A stretch of 64,000 nucleotides of DNA from Magnetospirillum sp. SS-4 (GTDB taxonomy: Bacteria > Pseudomonadota > Alphaproteobacteria > Rhodospirillales > Magnetospirillaceae), in assembly GCF_902729425.1 (NCBI RefSeq), contig NZ_CACVCH010000055.1, positions 1 to 64,000 on the forward strand. The letters are read 5' to 3'. The position numbers and the translations under genes were made by a program. How positions within the stretch are numbered: position 1 is the first letter of the stretch; every line of letters begins with the position of its first letter. Positions 34,911 to 43,681 of this stretch are shown piece after piece. The notes under the pieces were generated by a model that saw only the letters and a list, made by a program, of their open reading frames with translations, was not told the origin of the DNA and made no database searches.

Positions 34911-35630
34911 ATGGGGCTGGCCAAGCGCATCGGCAAGAGCGAGAGGCTGCGGGGCCTGCTGTGCTGGCTGGGTTCGCTCTACATCCGGCTGGTCCACGCC
35001 ACCGGCTGGTGGCGAGTGGTCAACGGCGGCCATGCCGAGAGGCTTTGGAACGAGGGCAAGCCCTTCATCCTGGCGTTCTGGCACGGCCGCATCCTGATGA
35101 TGCCCCATAGCTGGCGCCGTTCGGTGCCCATCCACATGCTGATCAGCCAGCATCGCGACGGCCAGCTGATCGCCCGCACCGTCGCCCATTTCGGCATCGC
35201 CACGGTGGCGGGGTCCACCACCCGGGGCGGCAGCGCCGCGCTGCGCGCCATGCTGAAATTCCTTAAATCGGGGGAATGCGTCGGCATCACCCCGGACGGT
35301 CCCAAGGGGCCGCGCATGCGAGCCTCAAGCGGCGTCGTCAACGTCGCCCGGCTGGCGGGCGTGCCGATCCTGCCCGCCAGCTTCTCGGCCCGGCGGCGGA
35401 AGCTGCTGGGCAGTTGGGACCGTTTCGCGGTGGCGCTGCCGTTCTCGGCCGGCATCTTCGTATGGGGCGATCCGGTCGAGGTGCCGCGTGACGCTTCCGA
35501 TGGGGACCTGGAGCGGCTGCGCCTGGAGGTGGAGGCCCGCCTCAACGCCATAACAACCGAGGCCGACCGCCTGATGGGGGTGGAAACGCCCGAGCCGGCG
35601 CCCGCGCCGATTCCGGGGGACGAGGCATGA
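34911..35630 (+). CDS. DUF374 family lysophospholipid acyltransferase-like protein
   Basis: The 239-residue protein belongs to the DUF374 group related to LpxL-type acyltransferases. Landmarks are FILAFWHGRILMMP (about 52-65), ISQHRDGQLIARTV (about 78-91), STTRGGSAALRAM and GITPDGPKGPRMRAS (about 125-139). In alphaproteobacteria this gene regularly lies beside waaA and lpxK and is presumed to act on lipid A or core precursors, although its exact reaction is not settled. It begins 9 bases after msbA and overlaps waaA (ATGA). Confidence 0.85.
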   Translation: MGLAKRIGKSERLRGLLCWLGSLYIRLVHATGWWRVVNGGHAERLWNEGKPFILAFWHGRILMMPHSWRRSVPIHMLISQHRDGQLIARTVAHFGIATVAGSTTRGGSAALRAMLKFLKSGECVGITPDGPKGPRMRASSGVVNVARLAGVPILPASFSARRRKLLGSWDRFAVALPFSAGIFVWGDPVEVPRDASDGDLERLRLEVEARLNAITTEADRLMGVETPEPAPAPIPGDEA

Positions 35631-36907
35631 TCCACCGCCTCTATCGTGGACTGACCACCCTGGGCGGGCCGCTGATCAGCCTTTATCTCGACCGTCGCCG
35701 CCGGCGTGGGAAGGAGGACGCCCAGCGCTTTCCCGAACGCCTGGGGCGGGCGGGACGGCCGCGCCCGGCCGGTCCGCTGGTGTGGATACACGCCGCCTCG
35801 GTGGGGGAATCGCTGTCCATGCTGCCGCTGGTGGAACGGCTGTGCGCCCGCCGGCTGTCGGTGCTGCTGACCACCGGCACCGTCACCTCGGCCCGGATGA
35901 TGGCCGAGCGCCTGCCCGAGGGGGCGATGCATCAATACGTGCCGGTGGACCGCATGGCCTATGTGCGCGGCTTTCTCGACCACTGGCGGCCCGATCTGGC
36001 GCTGTGGGCGGAATCCGAGTTCTGGCCGAACCTGCTGGCCGAAAGCCGCCGGCGCGGCATTCCCCAGGTGCTGGTGCAGGGCCGCGTCTCGGCCCGGTCC
36101 TTCGCCGGCTGGAAGCGGGTTCCGGGCTTCATCCGCAAGCTGCTGTCGGGATTCGATCTCTGCCTCGCCCAGACCGAGGAGGATGCCCGCCGGCTGAGGG
36201 TGCTGGGGGGCCGCGACGTGCGCTGTCTCGGCAATCTCAAATACGCGGCGCCGCCGCTGCCCGCCGACCGGGACGAACTGGCGCGGCTGGAACGGGCGGT
36301 TTCCGGCCGGACAATCTGGCTGGCCGCCAGCACCCATCCCGGCGAGGAAGGCATCGTCGCCGAGGCTCACATCGCCCAGGCGGAGCGCTTTCCCGGCCTG
36401 CTCACCATCATCGTGCCGCGCCACCCGAACCGAGGTCCCGACATCGCCCGCGAATTGCTGGCGCTGGGACTGTCGGCGGCCTTGCGCTCGACCGGAGAGC
36501 TGCCCCATGCCGGCAGCCACGTCTACGTGGCCGACACCATGGGTGAACTGGGCCTGTTCTACCGGCTGGCCGACATCGTCTTCATGGGCAAGAGCCTGAC
36601 GGTGGGCGGCGGTCAGAATCCGTTCGAGCCGGCCCGCATCGGCGCCGCCGTGCTGTTCGGTCCGGCCATGGACAATTTCCCCGACATGGCCCCGCGCATG
36701 ATCGGGGCCGGCGCCGCCCTGATGGTGGCCGACGGCGCCGCCCTGGCCGCGACGCTGGGTCGGCTGCTGGCCGACGAGGCGCTGGCCGCCCGGATGAAGC
36801 GGGCCGCCCTGGCGTGGTCGGCGGCCGAGGCCGGCGTGCTCGACGCGGTCGAGGCGGCCCTGTCGCCGACCCTGGACCGGCTGGGGGAGGCTCATGCGCG
36901 CCCCTGA
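35627..36907 (+). CDS. waaA: 3-deoxy-D-manno-octulosonic acid (Kdo) transferase
   Basis: WaaA (KdtA) attaches Kdo from CMP-Kdo to lipid IVA at the inner membrane. The 426-residue GT30 protein has the N-terminal anchor and basic stretch, PLVWIHAASVGESLSMLPLV (with the catalytic glutamate about 61), LTTGTVTSARM, ALWAESEFWPNLL, WLAASTHPGEE and the late GGQNPFEPARIGAAVLFGP motif that binds CMP-Kdo. Length is normal. It overlaps the DUF374 gene by 4 bases and lpxK by 14 bases, consistent with one operon. Confidence 0.95.
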   Translation: MIHRLYRGLTTLGGPLISLYLDRRRRRGKEDAQRFPERLGRAGRPRPAGPLVWIHAASVGESLSMLPLVERLCARRLSVLLTTGTVTSARMMAERLPEGAMHQYVPVDRMAYVRGFLDHWRPDLALWAESEFWPNLLAESRRRGIPQVLVQGRVSARSFAGWKRVPGFIRKLLSGFDLCLAQTEEDARRLRVLGGRDVRCLGNLKYAAPPLPADRDELARLERAVSGRTIWLAASTHPGEEGIVAEAHIAQAERFPGLLTIIVPRHPNRGPDIARELLALGLSAALRSTGELPHAGSHVYVADTMGELGLFYRLADIVFMGKSLTVGGGQNPFEPARIGAAVLFGPAMDNFPDMAPRMIGAGAALMVADGAALAATLGRLLADEALAARMKRAALAWSAAEAGVLDAVEAALSPTLDRLGEAHARP

Positions 36908-37871
36908 CTTCTGGCATGGCGATACCCCGCTGTCGCGGCTGCTGGCGCCGCTGGGCTCGGTCTATGCCTGGATGGTGGCGCGCCGGCTCGACCGGGCCGA
37001 TGAATACCGCCCGGCGGTGCCGGTGATCTGCGTCGGCAACATCGTCGCCGGCGGCGCCGGCAAGACGCCGGTGGTCATCGCCCTGGCCCGGCTGCTGCTG
37101 GCGGTGGGACGCCAGCCGCATCTGCTGACCCGTGGCCATGGCGGCACCGAAATCGGGCCGCGGGCGGTGGACCTGGACCGTCACGACCATGTCCGGGTGG
37201 GGGACGAGCCGCTGCTGCTGGCCGAGACCGCGCCGACCTGGGTCGCCCGCTGGCGGCCCGACGGCGCGGTGGCGGCGGTGTCCATGGGGGCCGACATCAT
37301 CGTCATGGACGACGGCTTCCAGAACGGCTCCATCGCCAGGGACCTGTCGCTGGTGGTGGTGGACGGCCCCTATGGCTTCGGCAATGGCCGGGTCATTCCC
37401 GCCGGCCCCTGCCGCGAACCGGTGGAGACCGGTCTGGCACGGGCCGACGCCATGGTGATCGTCGGCGCGGACAAGACCGGCGCCGCCGCCCGGGCCGAGG
37501 CGGCCGGGGTGCCGGTGCTGCGCGCCCGGCTGGTGCCGGGACCGGAAGCCGCCGGGCTGATGGGCCGCAAGGTGGTGGCCTTCGCCGGTATCGGCCGGCC
37601 GGGAAAGTTCTTCGAAACCCTGAAATCCTGCGGAGCCCACCTGGCGGCAGCCCGGAGCTTTCCCGACCACCATCCCTATTCCCGCGCCGAGATCGAGGCG
37701 CTGCTGGCCGAGGCCGATGCCATCGGGGCCGTGCCTGTCACCACCGCCAAGGACCGGGTCCGCCTGCCGGCCGATCTGCGCCAGCGGGTCTCGGTCCTGA
37801 CGGTGTCGCTGGACTGGGAGGCCTTGGGCTTGCTATCAGCTCTGCTCGACCGGATCGGAGTGAGGGCATGA
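36894..37871 (+). CDS. lpxK: Tetraacyldisaccharide 4'-kinase
   Basis: LpxK phosphorylates the 4' position of the lipid A disaccharide. The 325-residue protein has the P-loop IVAGGAGKTPVVIAL (about 49-63), RGHGG, the DDGFQN motif that carries the catalytic base, and VTTAKDRVRLP near the end. The N-terminus contains the family's short membrane-associating region. It overlaps waaA by 14 bases and the following acyltransferase by 4. Confidence 0.95.
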   Translation: MRAPDFWHGDTPLSRLLAPLGSVYAWMVARRLDRADEYRPAVPVICVGNIVAGGAGKTPVVIALARLLLAVGRQPHLLTRGHGGTEIGPRAVDLDRHDHVRVGDEPLLLAETAPTWVARWRPDGAVAAVSMGADIIVMDDGFQNGSIARDLSLVVVDGPYGFGNGRVIPAGPCREPVETGLARADAMVIVGADKTGAAARAEAAGVPVLRARLVPGPEAAGLMGRKVVAFAGIGRPGKFFETLKSCGAHLAAARSFPDHHPYSRAEIEALLAEADAIGAVPVTTAKDRVRLPADLRQRVSVLTVSLDWEALGLLSALLDRIGVRA

Positions 37872-38728
37872 AGCGTTTCCGTCAGCGCCTGGAGGCCATG
37901 GCCGCCCGCGCCATCTGGGCGGTTTTCGGCCTACTGCCGCTGGACGTGGCCTCGGCCCTGGGCGGCTGGCTGGCCCGCATGGTCGGGCCGCGGCTTGGCG
38001 TCAACCGCATCGCCCGCCGCAACCTCGCCCGCGCCCTCCCCGACAAGGGCGAGGCGGAGATCGCCGCCATCCTGCGGGGCATGTGGGACAATCTGGGCCG
38101 GGTGGCCGGGGAATTCCCCCATCTGGAGGAAATCGCCGCCACGCGGGTCGAACTGATCGGCGGCGAGTACATCGACCTGCTGCGCGACGACGGCAAGGCC
38201 GGCATCTTCATTTCCGGCCATGTCGGCAATTGGGAACTGGGTGGGGCGGTGGCGGCGGTACGCGGCCTGAACCTGCATCTGGTCTATCGCGCCGCCAACA
38301 ATCCGTGGATCGAGGACCTTTACCGCAAGGGGCGCAAGAGCGCCGCGGTGGCGCTGATCCAGAAGGGTTCGGAAGGGGCGCGCCAGGCGCTGCTGGCCCT
38401 GAAGAAGGGCAACCATCTCGGCATGCTGGTCGACCAGAAGATGAATGACGGGGTGCCGATCCCGTTCTTTGGCCGCGACGCCATGACCGCCCCGGCCGTG
38501 GCCCAGTTCGCCACCCGCTTCAAATGCCCGCTGGTGCCGGCCAGGGTGGAGCGGCTGAAGGGCGCCAATTTCCGCGTCACCGTCTATCCGCCCATGGAAT
38601 TCCCCCATACCGAAGACGGCCACGACGACAACCGGCTGCTGCTGACCCGCATCAACGAATTGCTGGAATCCTGGATTCGCGAGCACCCCGACCAGTGGCT
38701 GTGGGTGCATCGGCGCTGGCCGGAATGA
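37868..38728 (+). CDS. LpxL/HtrB-family lipid A acyltransferase
   Basis: The 286-residue inner-membrane protein adds secondary acyl chains to Kdo-lipid A. The catalytic H(x4)E motif is HVGNWE (His 118, Glu 123). A hydrophobic N-terminal region (about 12-38) anchors it, and QKGSEGARQALLALKKGNHLGMLVDQKMN carries the other conserved residues. Whether it transfers laurate, myristate or another chain is not visible. It is ATGA-linked to lpxK upstream and to the methyltransferase gene downstream. Confidence 0.92.
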   Translation: MKRFRQRLEAMAARAIWAVFGLLPLDVASALGGWLARMVGPRLGVNRIARRNLARALPDKGEAEIAAILRGMWDNLGRVAGEFPHLEEIAATRVELIGGEYIDLLRDDGKAGIFISGHVGNWELGGAVAAVRGLNLHLVYRAANNPWIEDLYRKGRKSAAVALIQKGSEGARQALLALKKGNHLGMLVDQKMNDGVPIPFFGRDAMTAPAVAQFATRFKCPLVPARVERLKGANFRVTVYPPMEFPHTEDGHDDNRLLLTRINELLESWIREHPDQWLWVHRRWPE

Positions 38729-39624
38729 GCGGCCTTACCGCCTATCTCGCCGCCGAGGGGTTCGAGGCCGACCTGCGCGCCGAACTGGGGTCTCTGGCCG
38801 GTGAATATGGCCGGCTGCTGCTGGCCGATGGGCCTTTCCGCCCGGCCGCCTGGGCGCAGAATGTCTGGCTCGATCCGGTCCGGCTGGAGGTCGCCTCCAT
38901 CGGCGAGGCGGCCAGGGCGCTGAAAGCCATGCAGCGCAACTGGTGGCCCTACCAATTCCATCTGCACCGCCGCACCGCCCTGTTGGTGGACAAGCTGCCC
39001 AAGGTTTCGGCCCGGCCGCTGGTGTTCGGCCAGCCGGCCCCCACGGCGCCGCTTGGTTCGTTCGCATGGCTGGACGAGCACACCCTGTTGGCCGCGCCCA
39101 CCTGTTCCAGCCCGTTTCCCAATGGCGAGGCCGCCTTCGTCGAGGATCGCGAGGCGCCGCCCAACCGCGCCTATCTGAAGCTGTGGGAAGCCCTGACCCT
39201 GGCCGGGCGGATGCCGGAACCGGGCCAGACCTGCCTCGACCTCGGCGCCAGTCCTGGCGGCTGGACCTGGGTGCTGGCCGGGACTGGCGCCCGGGTGATC
39301 AGCGTCGACAAGGCCCCCTTGGCACCGGCCATCGCCGCCCTGCCCAACGTGGAGTGCCGCCAGGGCAGCGCCTTCGGCCTGGAGCCGGCCGAAATCGGGC
39401 CGGTGGACTGGCTGTGCTCGGACGTGATCTGCTACCCTGAGCGGCTGTGGCGGCTGGTGGAGCGCTGGCGGCAATCGGGACTGGCGCGCAATTTCATCTG
39501 CACCCTGAAGTTCCAGGGCGACACCGATCACGCCACGGCGCGGCTGTTCGCCTCGGTGCCGGGTTCGCGCCTGCTGCACCTTGCCCACAACAAGCACGAA
39601 CTGACCTGGATGCTGCTGGGGTAA
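38725..39624 (+). CDS. RlmM-like SAM-dependent methyltransferase
   Basis: The 299-residue protein has an FtsJ-type SAM-binding fold in its second half: TCLDLGASPGGWTWVLAGTG (about 171-190), VISVDKAPLAP, VDWLCSDVICYPERL and FICTLKFQG, matching the KDKE arrangement of 2'-O-ribose methyltransferases. The N-terminal 140 residues resemble the RlmM substrate-binding region. RlmM modifies C2498 of 23S rRNA, so an RNA target is likely. It is the last gene of the lipid A operon, coupled by an ATGA overlap although functionally unrelated. Confidence 0.82.
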   Translation: MSGLTAYLAAEGFEADLRAELGSLAGEYGRLLLADGPFRPAAWAQNVWLDPVRLEVASIGEAARALKAMQRNWWPYQFHLHRRTALLVDKLPKVSARPLVFGQPAPTAPLGSFAWLDEHTLLAAPTCSSPFPNGEAAFVEDREAPPNRAYLKLWEALTLAGRMPEPGQTCLDLGASPGGWTWVLAGTGARVISVDKAPLAPAIAALPNVECRQGSAFGLEPAEIGPVDWLCSDVICYPERLWRLVERWRQSGLARNFICTLKFQGDTDHATARLFASVPGSRLLHLAHNKHELTWMLLG

Positions 39625-39639
39625 TGCCCGCCCCGGACG

Positions 39640-40053
39640 TCAGAACAGATAGTTCATGACGCTGCCCGGCTTGACCGAAGCGGGCGAGGTGACGCGCAGG
39701 TTTTCCTCGTAGCTGCCGATGCCGCGCATGACGTCGGTGAGGAATAGCCGGGGCGTCTCGGATTCCCGCTCGGTCAGCGCGTCGAGGCTGAAGCCTCCGC
39801 TTCGCGCCAGCAACGGCGTGAAGCCCTGGCGCTGTTCGCGCTGCTGGCGGCGGCCGTCGGGGTTGAGGGGAGTGTTTTCCTGCCGGAAATGCAGGATGCT
39901 CTCTTCATTGACGCCGATATGCTGGGCGAAATCGATCTTCTCGACATTGGCGCGGGTCGCCGACGCGACATTGCGGCCGCCGGCGCCGACATACGATGCC
40001 GCCGCTACCGCCGATGCCGCCGCCGATCCGATTTTTTGCGCGCTCAATGCCAT
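39640..40053 (-). CDS. Small protein of unknown function
   Basis: A 137-residue protein from ATG 40053 (a GTG at 40077 is the upstream alternative). The first 30 residues are Ala/Ser-rich and hydrophobic but lack a clear signal peptide. The middle (about 45-95) is polar with Gln/Arg-rich NPDGRRQQREQRQG, and the end is LFLTDVMRGIGSYEENLRV. The pattern of small polar residues suggests an appendage-like or structural protein, but nothing is recognised. It ends 15 bases from the convergent RlmM-like gene. Confidence 0.6.
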   Translation of the reverse strand: MALSAQKIGSAAASAVAAASYVGAGGRNVASATRANVEKIDFAQHIGVNEESILHFRQENTPLNPDGRRQQREQRQGFTPLLARSGGFSLDALTERESETPRLFLTDVMRGIGSYEENLRVTSPASVKPGSVMNYLF

Positions 40054-40157
40054 TGTCGTAGCCCAGACAGGGTCCACCTACACTAATCCACCCATTAATG
40101 TAGGGCGGTTAAGGGGAAATTTAAAGAAAATTCGGGCCGATGCGGTCGGCGGGGGCG

Positions 40158-40964
40158 TCAGAACCCCTGATCGGTCAGCCAGGCCAGGGTCTTGTCGGCG
40201 GCCGGCCGCCACCATGCGGCGTCGAGCATCAATCCGTGGGGGGCGTCGGCCATGATCTCCAGGTCGGCGCCGAAATAGGCGGCGGTCTCGAACAGGGCGA
40301 AACCGGGGACCAGCACGTCGCGGTCGCCGCCCAGCACCAGGATCGGCGGCCGGTTGGACGGGTGGGGCAGGCGCGGCCGGGCGGGGTTGATCAGTTCGAC
40401 GCAGATGGCGTGGGATTCCTGCTGGAAGCGGGGCATCAGGTGGGCGACCGCCTCGGCGGGGGTGGCGTCGGAGAACAGGGCGCGGCGGATCACCTCGCTC
40501 TTGACCGCCGAGGGGCCGATGCTTTGCAAGATGCCCAGCTGCATGTAGACATCGGGCGAGAACAGCGACAGATGCAGGGCCGACGACGCCAGCCCCGAGG
40601 GCGGCACGCTGGACAGCAGCACCGCCGCCCCGACTCCCGCCGCGGGGCCGGCGGCGAGGCAGTGTTGCACCACCAGCCCGCCCAGGGAATGGCCGATCAG
40701 GATGCAGTTGCCGTCCACATGATCCATGGCGGCATGGACGTCGGCCACGTAATCGTCGAGGGTGGCGCTGTTGAAGCGCCCCTCGCTGTCGCCGTGGCCG
40801 CGCAGCGACACGGCAAGGCTGGGAAAGCCCGCCTCGGCGAAAAAAGGCATGAAGTGCTCGGCCCACACCCAGGCGCCGCAATAGGAGCCGTGGACGAACA
40901 GGATGGTCGGGCGCGTGGCCGGCGTCGGAGCGGACGGGCGGCAGGACAGGAGTTCCAGGTTCAA
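40158..40964 (-). CDS. Alpha/beta-fold hydrolase
   Basis: The 268-residue protein has a complete catalytic set: oxyanion region FVHGSYCGAWVW (about 23-34), nucleophile elbow GHSLGG with Ser 93, acidic residue at 214 or 216 in LGGDRDVLVP, and His 243 in APHGLML. It resembles lysophospholipase- or esterase-type family members; the substrate is unknown. The start is a TTG at 40964, only 2 bases after the stop of the upstream gene and without its own ribosome site, so translation probably depends on coupling. Confidence 0.85.
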   Translation of the reverse strand: MNLELLSCRPSAPTPATRPTILFVHGSYCGAWVWAEHFMPFFAEAGFPSLAVSLRGHGDSEGRFNSATLDDYVADVHAAMDHVDGNCILIGHSLGGLVVQHCLAAGPAAGVGAAVLLSSVPPSGLASSALHLSLFSPDVYMQLGILQSIGPSAVKSEVIRRALFSDATPAEAVAHLMPRFQQESHAICVELINPARPRLPHPSNRPPILVLGGDRDVLVPGFALFETAAYFGADLEIMADAPHGLMLDAAWWRPAADKTLAWLTDQGF

Positions 40965-40966
40965 AT

Positions 40967-41290
40967 CTAAAGACCGATCTTCTTTTTCAGCCGGGCCAGC
41001 AGGCCGGGCGGGGGCGGCGGCTTCTTCGGGACCGGCTTGCGCTTGGGGGCGGCGCCGGGCGCGGCGAGCCTGGGGGCCGGCTTGCAGTTGGGGTTGGTGT
41101 AGGAATAGAACATCTTGAACTCGCCGCTGGCGGCGACCTTGTAATAGGCGATTTTCTTGATGGTGTGATCGCCCTGGCAGCGGCGCTTGGCGTCCTCCTC
41201 GGCGCTTTCGCGATCCTCGATCTCGGAATAGACCAGCTTACCCTGCTTGAGCTCCTGTCCGTCCTTGCAGATGTAGATTTCGGTGCTCAT
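40967..41290 (-). CDS. Small lysine- and proline-rich protein of unknown function
   Basis: A 107-residue protein. Residues 1-70 look like a compact fold of short strands (TEIYICKDGQELKQGKLVY, KKIAYYKVAASGEFKMFY) with three cysteines at 8, 38 and 69. Residues 75-107 are a Lys/Pro/Ala-rich tail ending in LLARLKKKIGL, which could be an amphipathic membrane-contacting helix. No signal peptide is present. It is read with the alpha/beta hydrolase that follows 2 bases later. Confidence 0.7.
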   Translation of the reverse strand: MSTEIYICKDGQELKQGKLVYSEIEDRESAEEDAKRRCQGDHTIKKIAYYKVAASGEFKMFYSYTNPNCKPAPRLAAPGAAPKRKPVPKKPPPPPGLLARLKKKIGL

Positions 41291-41363
41291 GGTTCAGGAA
41301 TCCCGTTGCCGGACCGATCATAGCGGCGGGCGGCCCCCTGCCGCAACCATCGCCGACGCAGCG

Positions 41364-43196
41364 TCACAATCCGTAGAGTCTCGGCAGCAGCCATGACAGG
41401 CCCAGCCACATCATCACGGTCAACGGTCCGCCCACCCGCACGAAATCGCCGAAGCTGTATCCGCCGGCGTTCATCACCAGAAGGTTGGTCTTGTAGGCCA
41501 TGGGGGTGGCGTAGCTCATGTTGGCGCCGAACAGGACGGCAAGCACGAACGGCTCGGCGGGAAGGTTCATCTGCGTGGCGATTCCCATCGCCACCGGGGT
41601 GCCGATGACGGCGGCGGCGTTGTTGGAAACGATATTGGTCAGGATCGCCATCACCAGCATAAGCCCGCTCAGCGCCACGCCTGGCGAGCCCCCGGCGGCG
41701 GCGGCGACGAAAAGACGCGCCAGGTAATCCGCTCCCCCGGTTTTGACCAGCGCGGTGCCCAGCGCCAGGCTGGCGACCACGATCATGATCACGGAAACGC
41801 TGAGGGCGCGGGTGCCGTCCCGCCAGCTGATGCAGCGGGTGAGAAGCATCGCCAGGACACCGCAGACGGCGCCGATGGCGATGGGAAGGACGCCGGTGGC
41901 GGCCGCCAGCACCACCCCGACCATGATGGCGATGGCCACGGGGGCCTTCCGGGTGCGCGGCAGATCGGCCGTCGCGTCCAGGACCAGGAAATCCCCGGCC
42001 TTCTTCATGGCCGATATCTGGTCGCTCGGCCCCTGGACCAGCAAGACGTCGCCGATGCCCAGCCGTATGTCGCTGATCCCTTCGCGGAACGTCCGGACGG
42101 TCGAGCCGGCCCGGTGCAGCGCCAGGGTGACCAGTTTGTAGATGTCGGCGAACCTGGCCCGGGACAGGGTCGAACCGTCCAGGGGACAGCCTTGCGTCAC
42201 CACGATTTCGGCGATCTGCTGGTCCTCGGCGCTAAGCGGGTGGTCGTCATCGACGGGATGGTTGCCGGTATAGAGCCTGGCGCCGATGGCTTCCTCGAAT
42301 TCCTTCAGGTTCTGAGGCGTGTCCCGAACCTCGAGCCGGTCGCCGCCCCTGAGCACGGCATCGGGCAGCGGCGCCATGGACAGTCCGGACGGCCGGCGGA
42401 ATTCGATGATCCGGAGATGGCCTCCCGTCTTGGCGATCACCTCCGACAACGTCTTGCCGTCGGCGTATCCTCCCGCTTCGACCCGCAGGTCGCCGGAAAA
42501 GAGCCGGGGCGAGGTATCGGCCAGCGGAGCCTGGCGGCGGGGCAGCAACAGGGGTGCGGCCAGCCAGAGATAGATCACCGCCAGACCGCCGATCAGGGCC
42601 GCCGGAAGGAAGAAGTCGAAAACCGCCAGCCGTCGCAATCCCATGTCGGCGGCGATCGAGACGACGAGAAGGTTGGTCGATGTGCCGATGGTGGTTGTCA
42701 TGCCCCCGACCAGGGTGGCGAAGCCCATGGGCATCAAGATGCCGGACGCCGCGTTTCCGGTGCGCAGCGAGATGCTTATCAGTATGGGCATCAGCAGCAC
42801 GACGACCGGCACATTGTTGACGAAGGCGCTGAGCGAGGCGCCGACCAGAAGGGTGAGCAGAAGTGAAAGCTTCGGACTGAACGACCACAGACGGGAAAGC
42901 GACCGGCCGATGGGCTCCAGCGCGCCGGTGCGGACGATGCCCTGCCCCGCCACCATCAGGGCGCAGACCGAGATCAGGGCCTCGTGCCCAAAGCCGTGCA
43001 GGAAATCGACGGCGTGGATGGCCGTTCCGTCCCTGCCGACATAGGGGAACAGCTCGAACCCCATCACCAGGAGGGCGAGAATCGCGAGGCTGGAGGTTTC
43101 CAGCGGGATTCGCTTCCGCGTGAACAGGACCAGGGCCACCAGCACCAGGACCATGACCGCGATGCCGTGAGGGTCGGGTGGGGATGGAATCGGCAA
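41364..43196 (-). CDS. SLC13/DASS-type permease with two TrkA-C domains
   Basis: The 610-residue membrane protein has two hydrophobic halves (about 10-210 and 385-608), each with a conserved re-entrant region (SAFVNNVPVVVLLMPI and LTNIVSNNAAAVIGTPVA) as in divalent-anion/sodium symporters. Two TrkA-C (RCK-C) domains lie between them, at about 215-300 and 305-375. Relatives carry sulfate, phosphate-like oxyanions or dicarboxylates; the ion here is not determinable. The start is a TTG at 43196 with GAGGA 8 bases upstream; the first ATG is too far inside. Confidence 0.87.
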   Translation of the reverse strand: MPIPSPPDPHGIAVMVLVLVALVLFTRKRIPLETSSLAILALLVMGFELFPYVGRDGTAIHAVDFLHGFGHEALISVCALMVAGQGIVRTGALEPIGRSLSRLWSFSPKLSLLLTLLVGASLSAFVNNVPVVVLLMPILISISLRTGNAASGILMPMGFATLVGGMTTTIGTSTNLLVVSIAADMGLRRLAVFDFFLPAALIGGLAVIYLWLAAPLLLPRRQAPLADTSPRLFSGDLRVEAGGYADGKTLSEVIAKTGGHLRIIEFRRPSGLSMAPLPDAVLRGGDRLEVRDTPQNLKEFEEAIGARLYTGNHPVDDDHPLSAEDQQIAEIVVTQGCPLDGSTLSRARFADIYKLVTLALHRAGSTVRTFREGISDIRLGIGDVLLVQGPSDQISAMKKAGDFLVLDATADLPRTRKAPVAIAIMVGVVLAAATGVLPIAIGAVCGVLAMLLTRCISWRDGTRALSVSVIMIVVASLALGTALVKTGGADYLARLFVAAAAGGSPGVALSGLMLVMAILTNIVSNNAAAVIGTPVAMGIATQMNLPAEPFVLAVLFGANMSYATPMAYKTNLLVMNAGGYSFGDFVRVGGPLTVMMWLGLSWLLPRLYGL

Positions 43197-43358
43197 TCGG
43201 CGGGTCCTCGGCGAACAGGATTGCGTCGGGCTGTCCAGTTATCGCCCGCGGAATCCTCGAAGGCAATGGTCCGGTGGCCGAAGCGGGTGATTTGCTTAAC
43301 ACACTTGTGCTATATCTCGTGTGACCCGACGCAACCGGGCCGAACATGGCGAGGCGAC

Positions 43359-43643
43359 ATGGCCAGCGACGACGCGATCAATGCAGCCCTGGGGTTGGGC
43401 GACAACCGGGAAGCGGTCTACGACGTTTCGGTGGAGGTGTCCGCCGTGCTGGGGACCGCCAATCTGCCCATCGCCCAGTTGCTGAAGCTGGGACGTGGCG
43501 CGGTGGTGGAACTGGACCGCCGGGTCAACGACCCGGTCGATCTCTACGTCAACCGCAAGCGGGTCTGCCGTGCCGAGGTGGTGGTGGTCGAGGACCATCT
43601 GGCCGTGACCATCACCGAAGTGCTCAAGCGCGCCGCCGACTGA
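43359..43643 (+). CDS. fliN: Flagellar motor switch protein FliN
   Basis: FliN is part of the C-ring that receives CheY-P and sets rotation direction. The 94-residue protein is nearly all SpoA/surface-presentation domain: VYDVSVEVSAVLGTANLPIAQLLKLGRGAVVELD, then DPVDLYVNRKRVCRAEVVVVEDHLAVTIT. It lacks the N-terminal extension of the Escherichia protein. GGCGAGG precedes the ATG by 5 bases. No other flagellar gene is adjacent, so this is an isolated copy rather than part of a fliLMN operon. Confidence 0.88.
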   Translation: MASDDAINAALGLGDNREAVYDVSVEVSAVLGTANLPIAQLLKLGRGAVVELDRRVNDPVDLYVNRKRVCRAEVVVVEDHLAVTITEVLKRAAD

Positions 43644-43681
43644 TCAATTCAAGCCGTGGCTCCGTCACCGGGGGGAAAGCC

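Noticed and set aside
33087-35189. Long minus-strand open frame (700 codons) opposite msbA and the DUF374 gene
   Set aside because: Antisense to conserved ABC transporter motifs; composition is biased and featureless.
43265-43330. Possible promoter TTGCTT/TATATC before fliN
   Set aside because: Spacing between the elements is about 13 bases, too short for a standard sigma-70 promoter.
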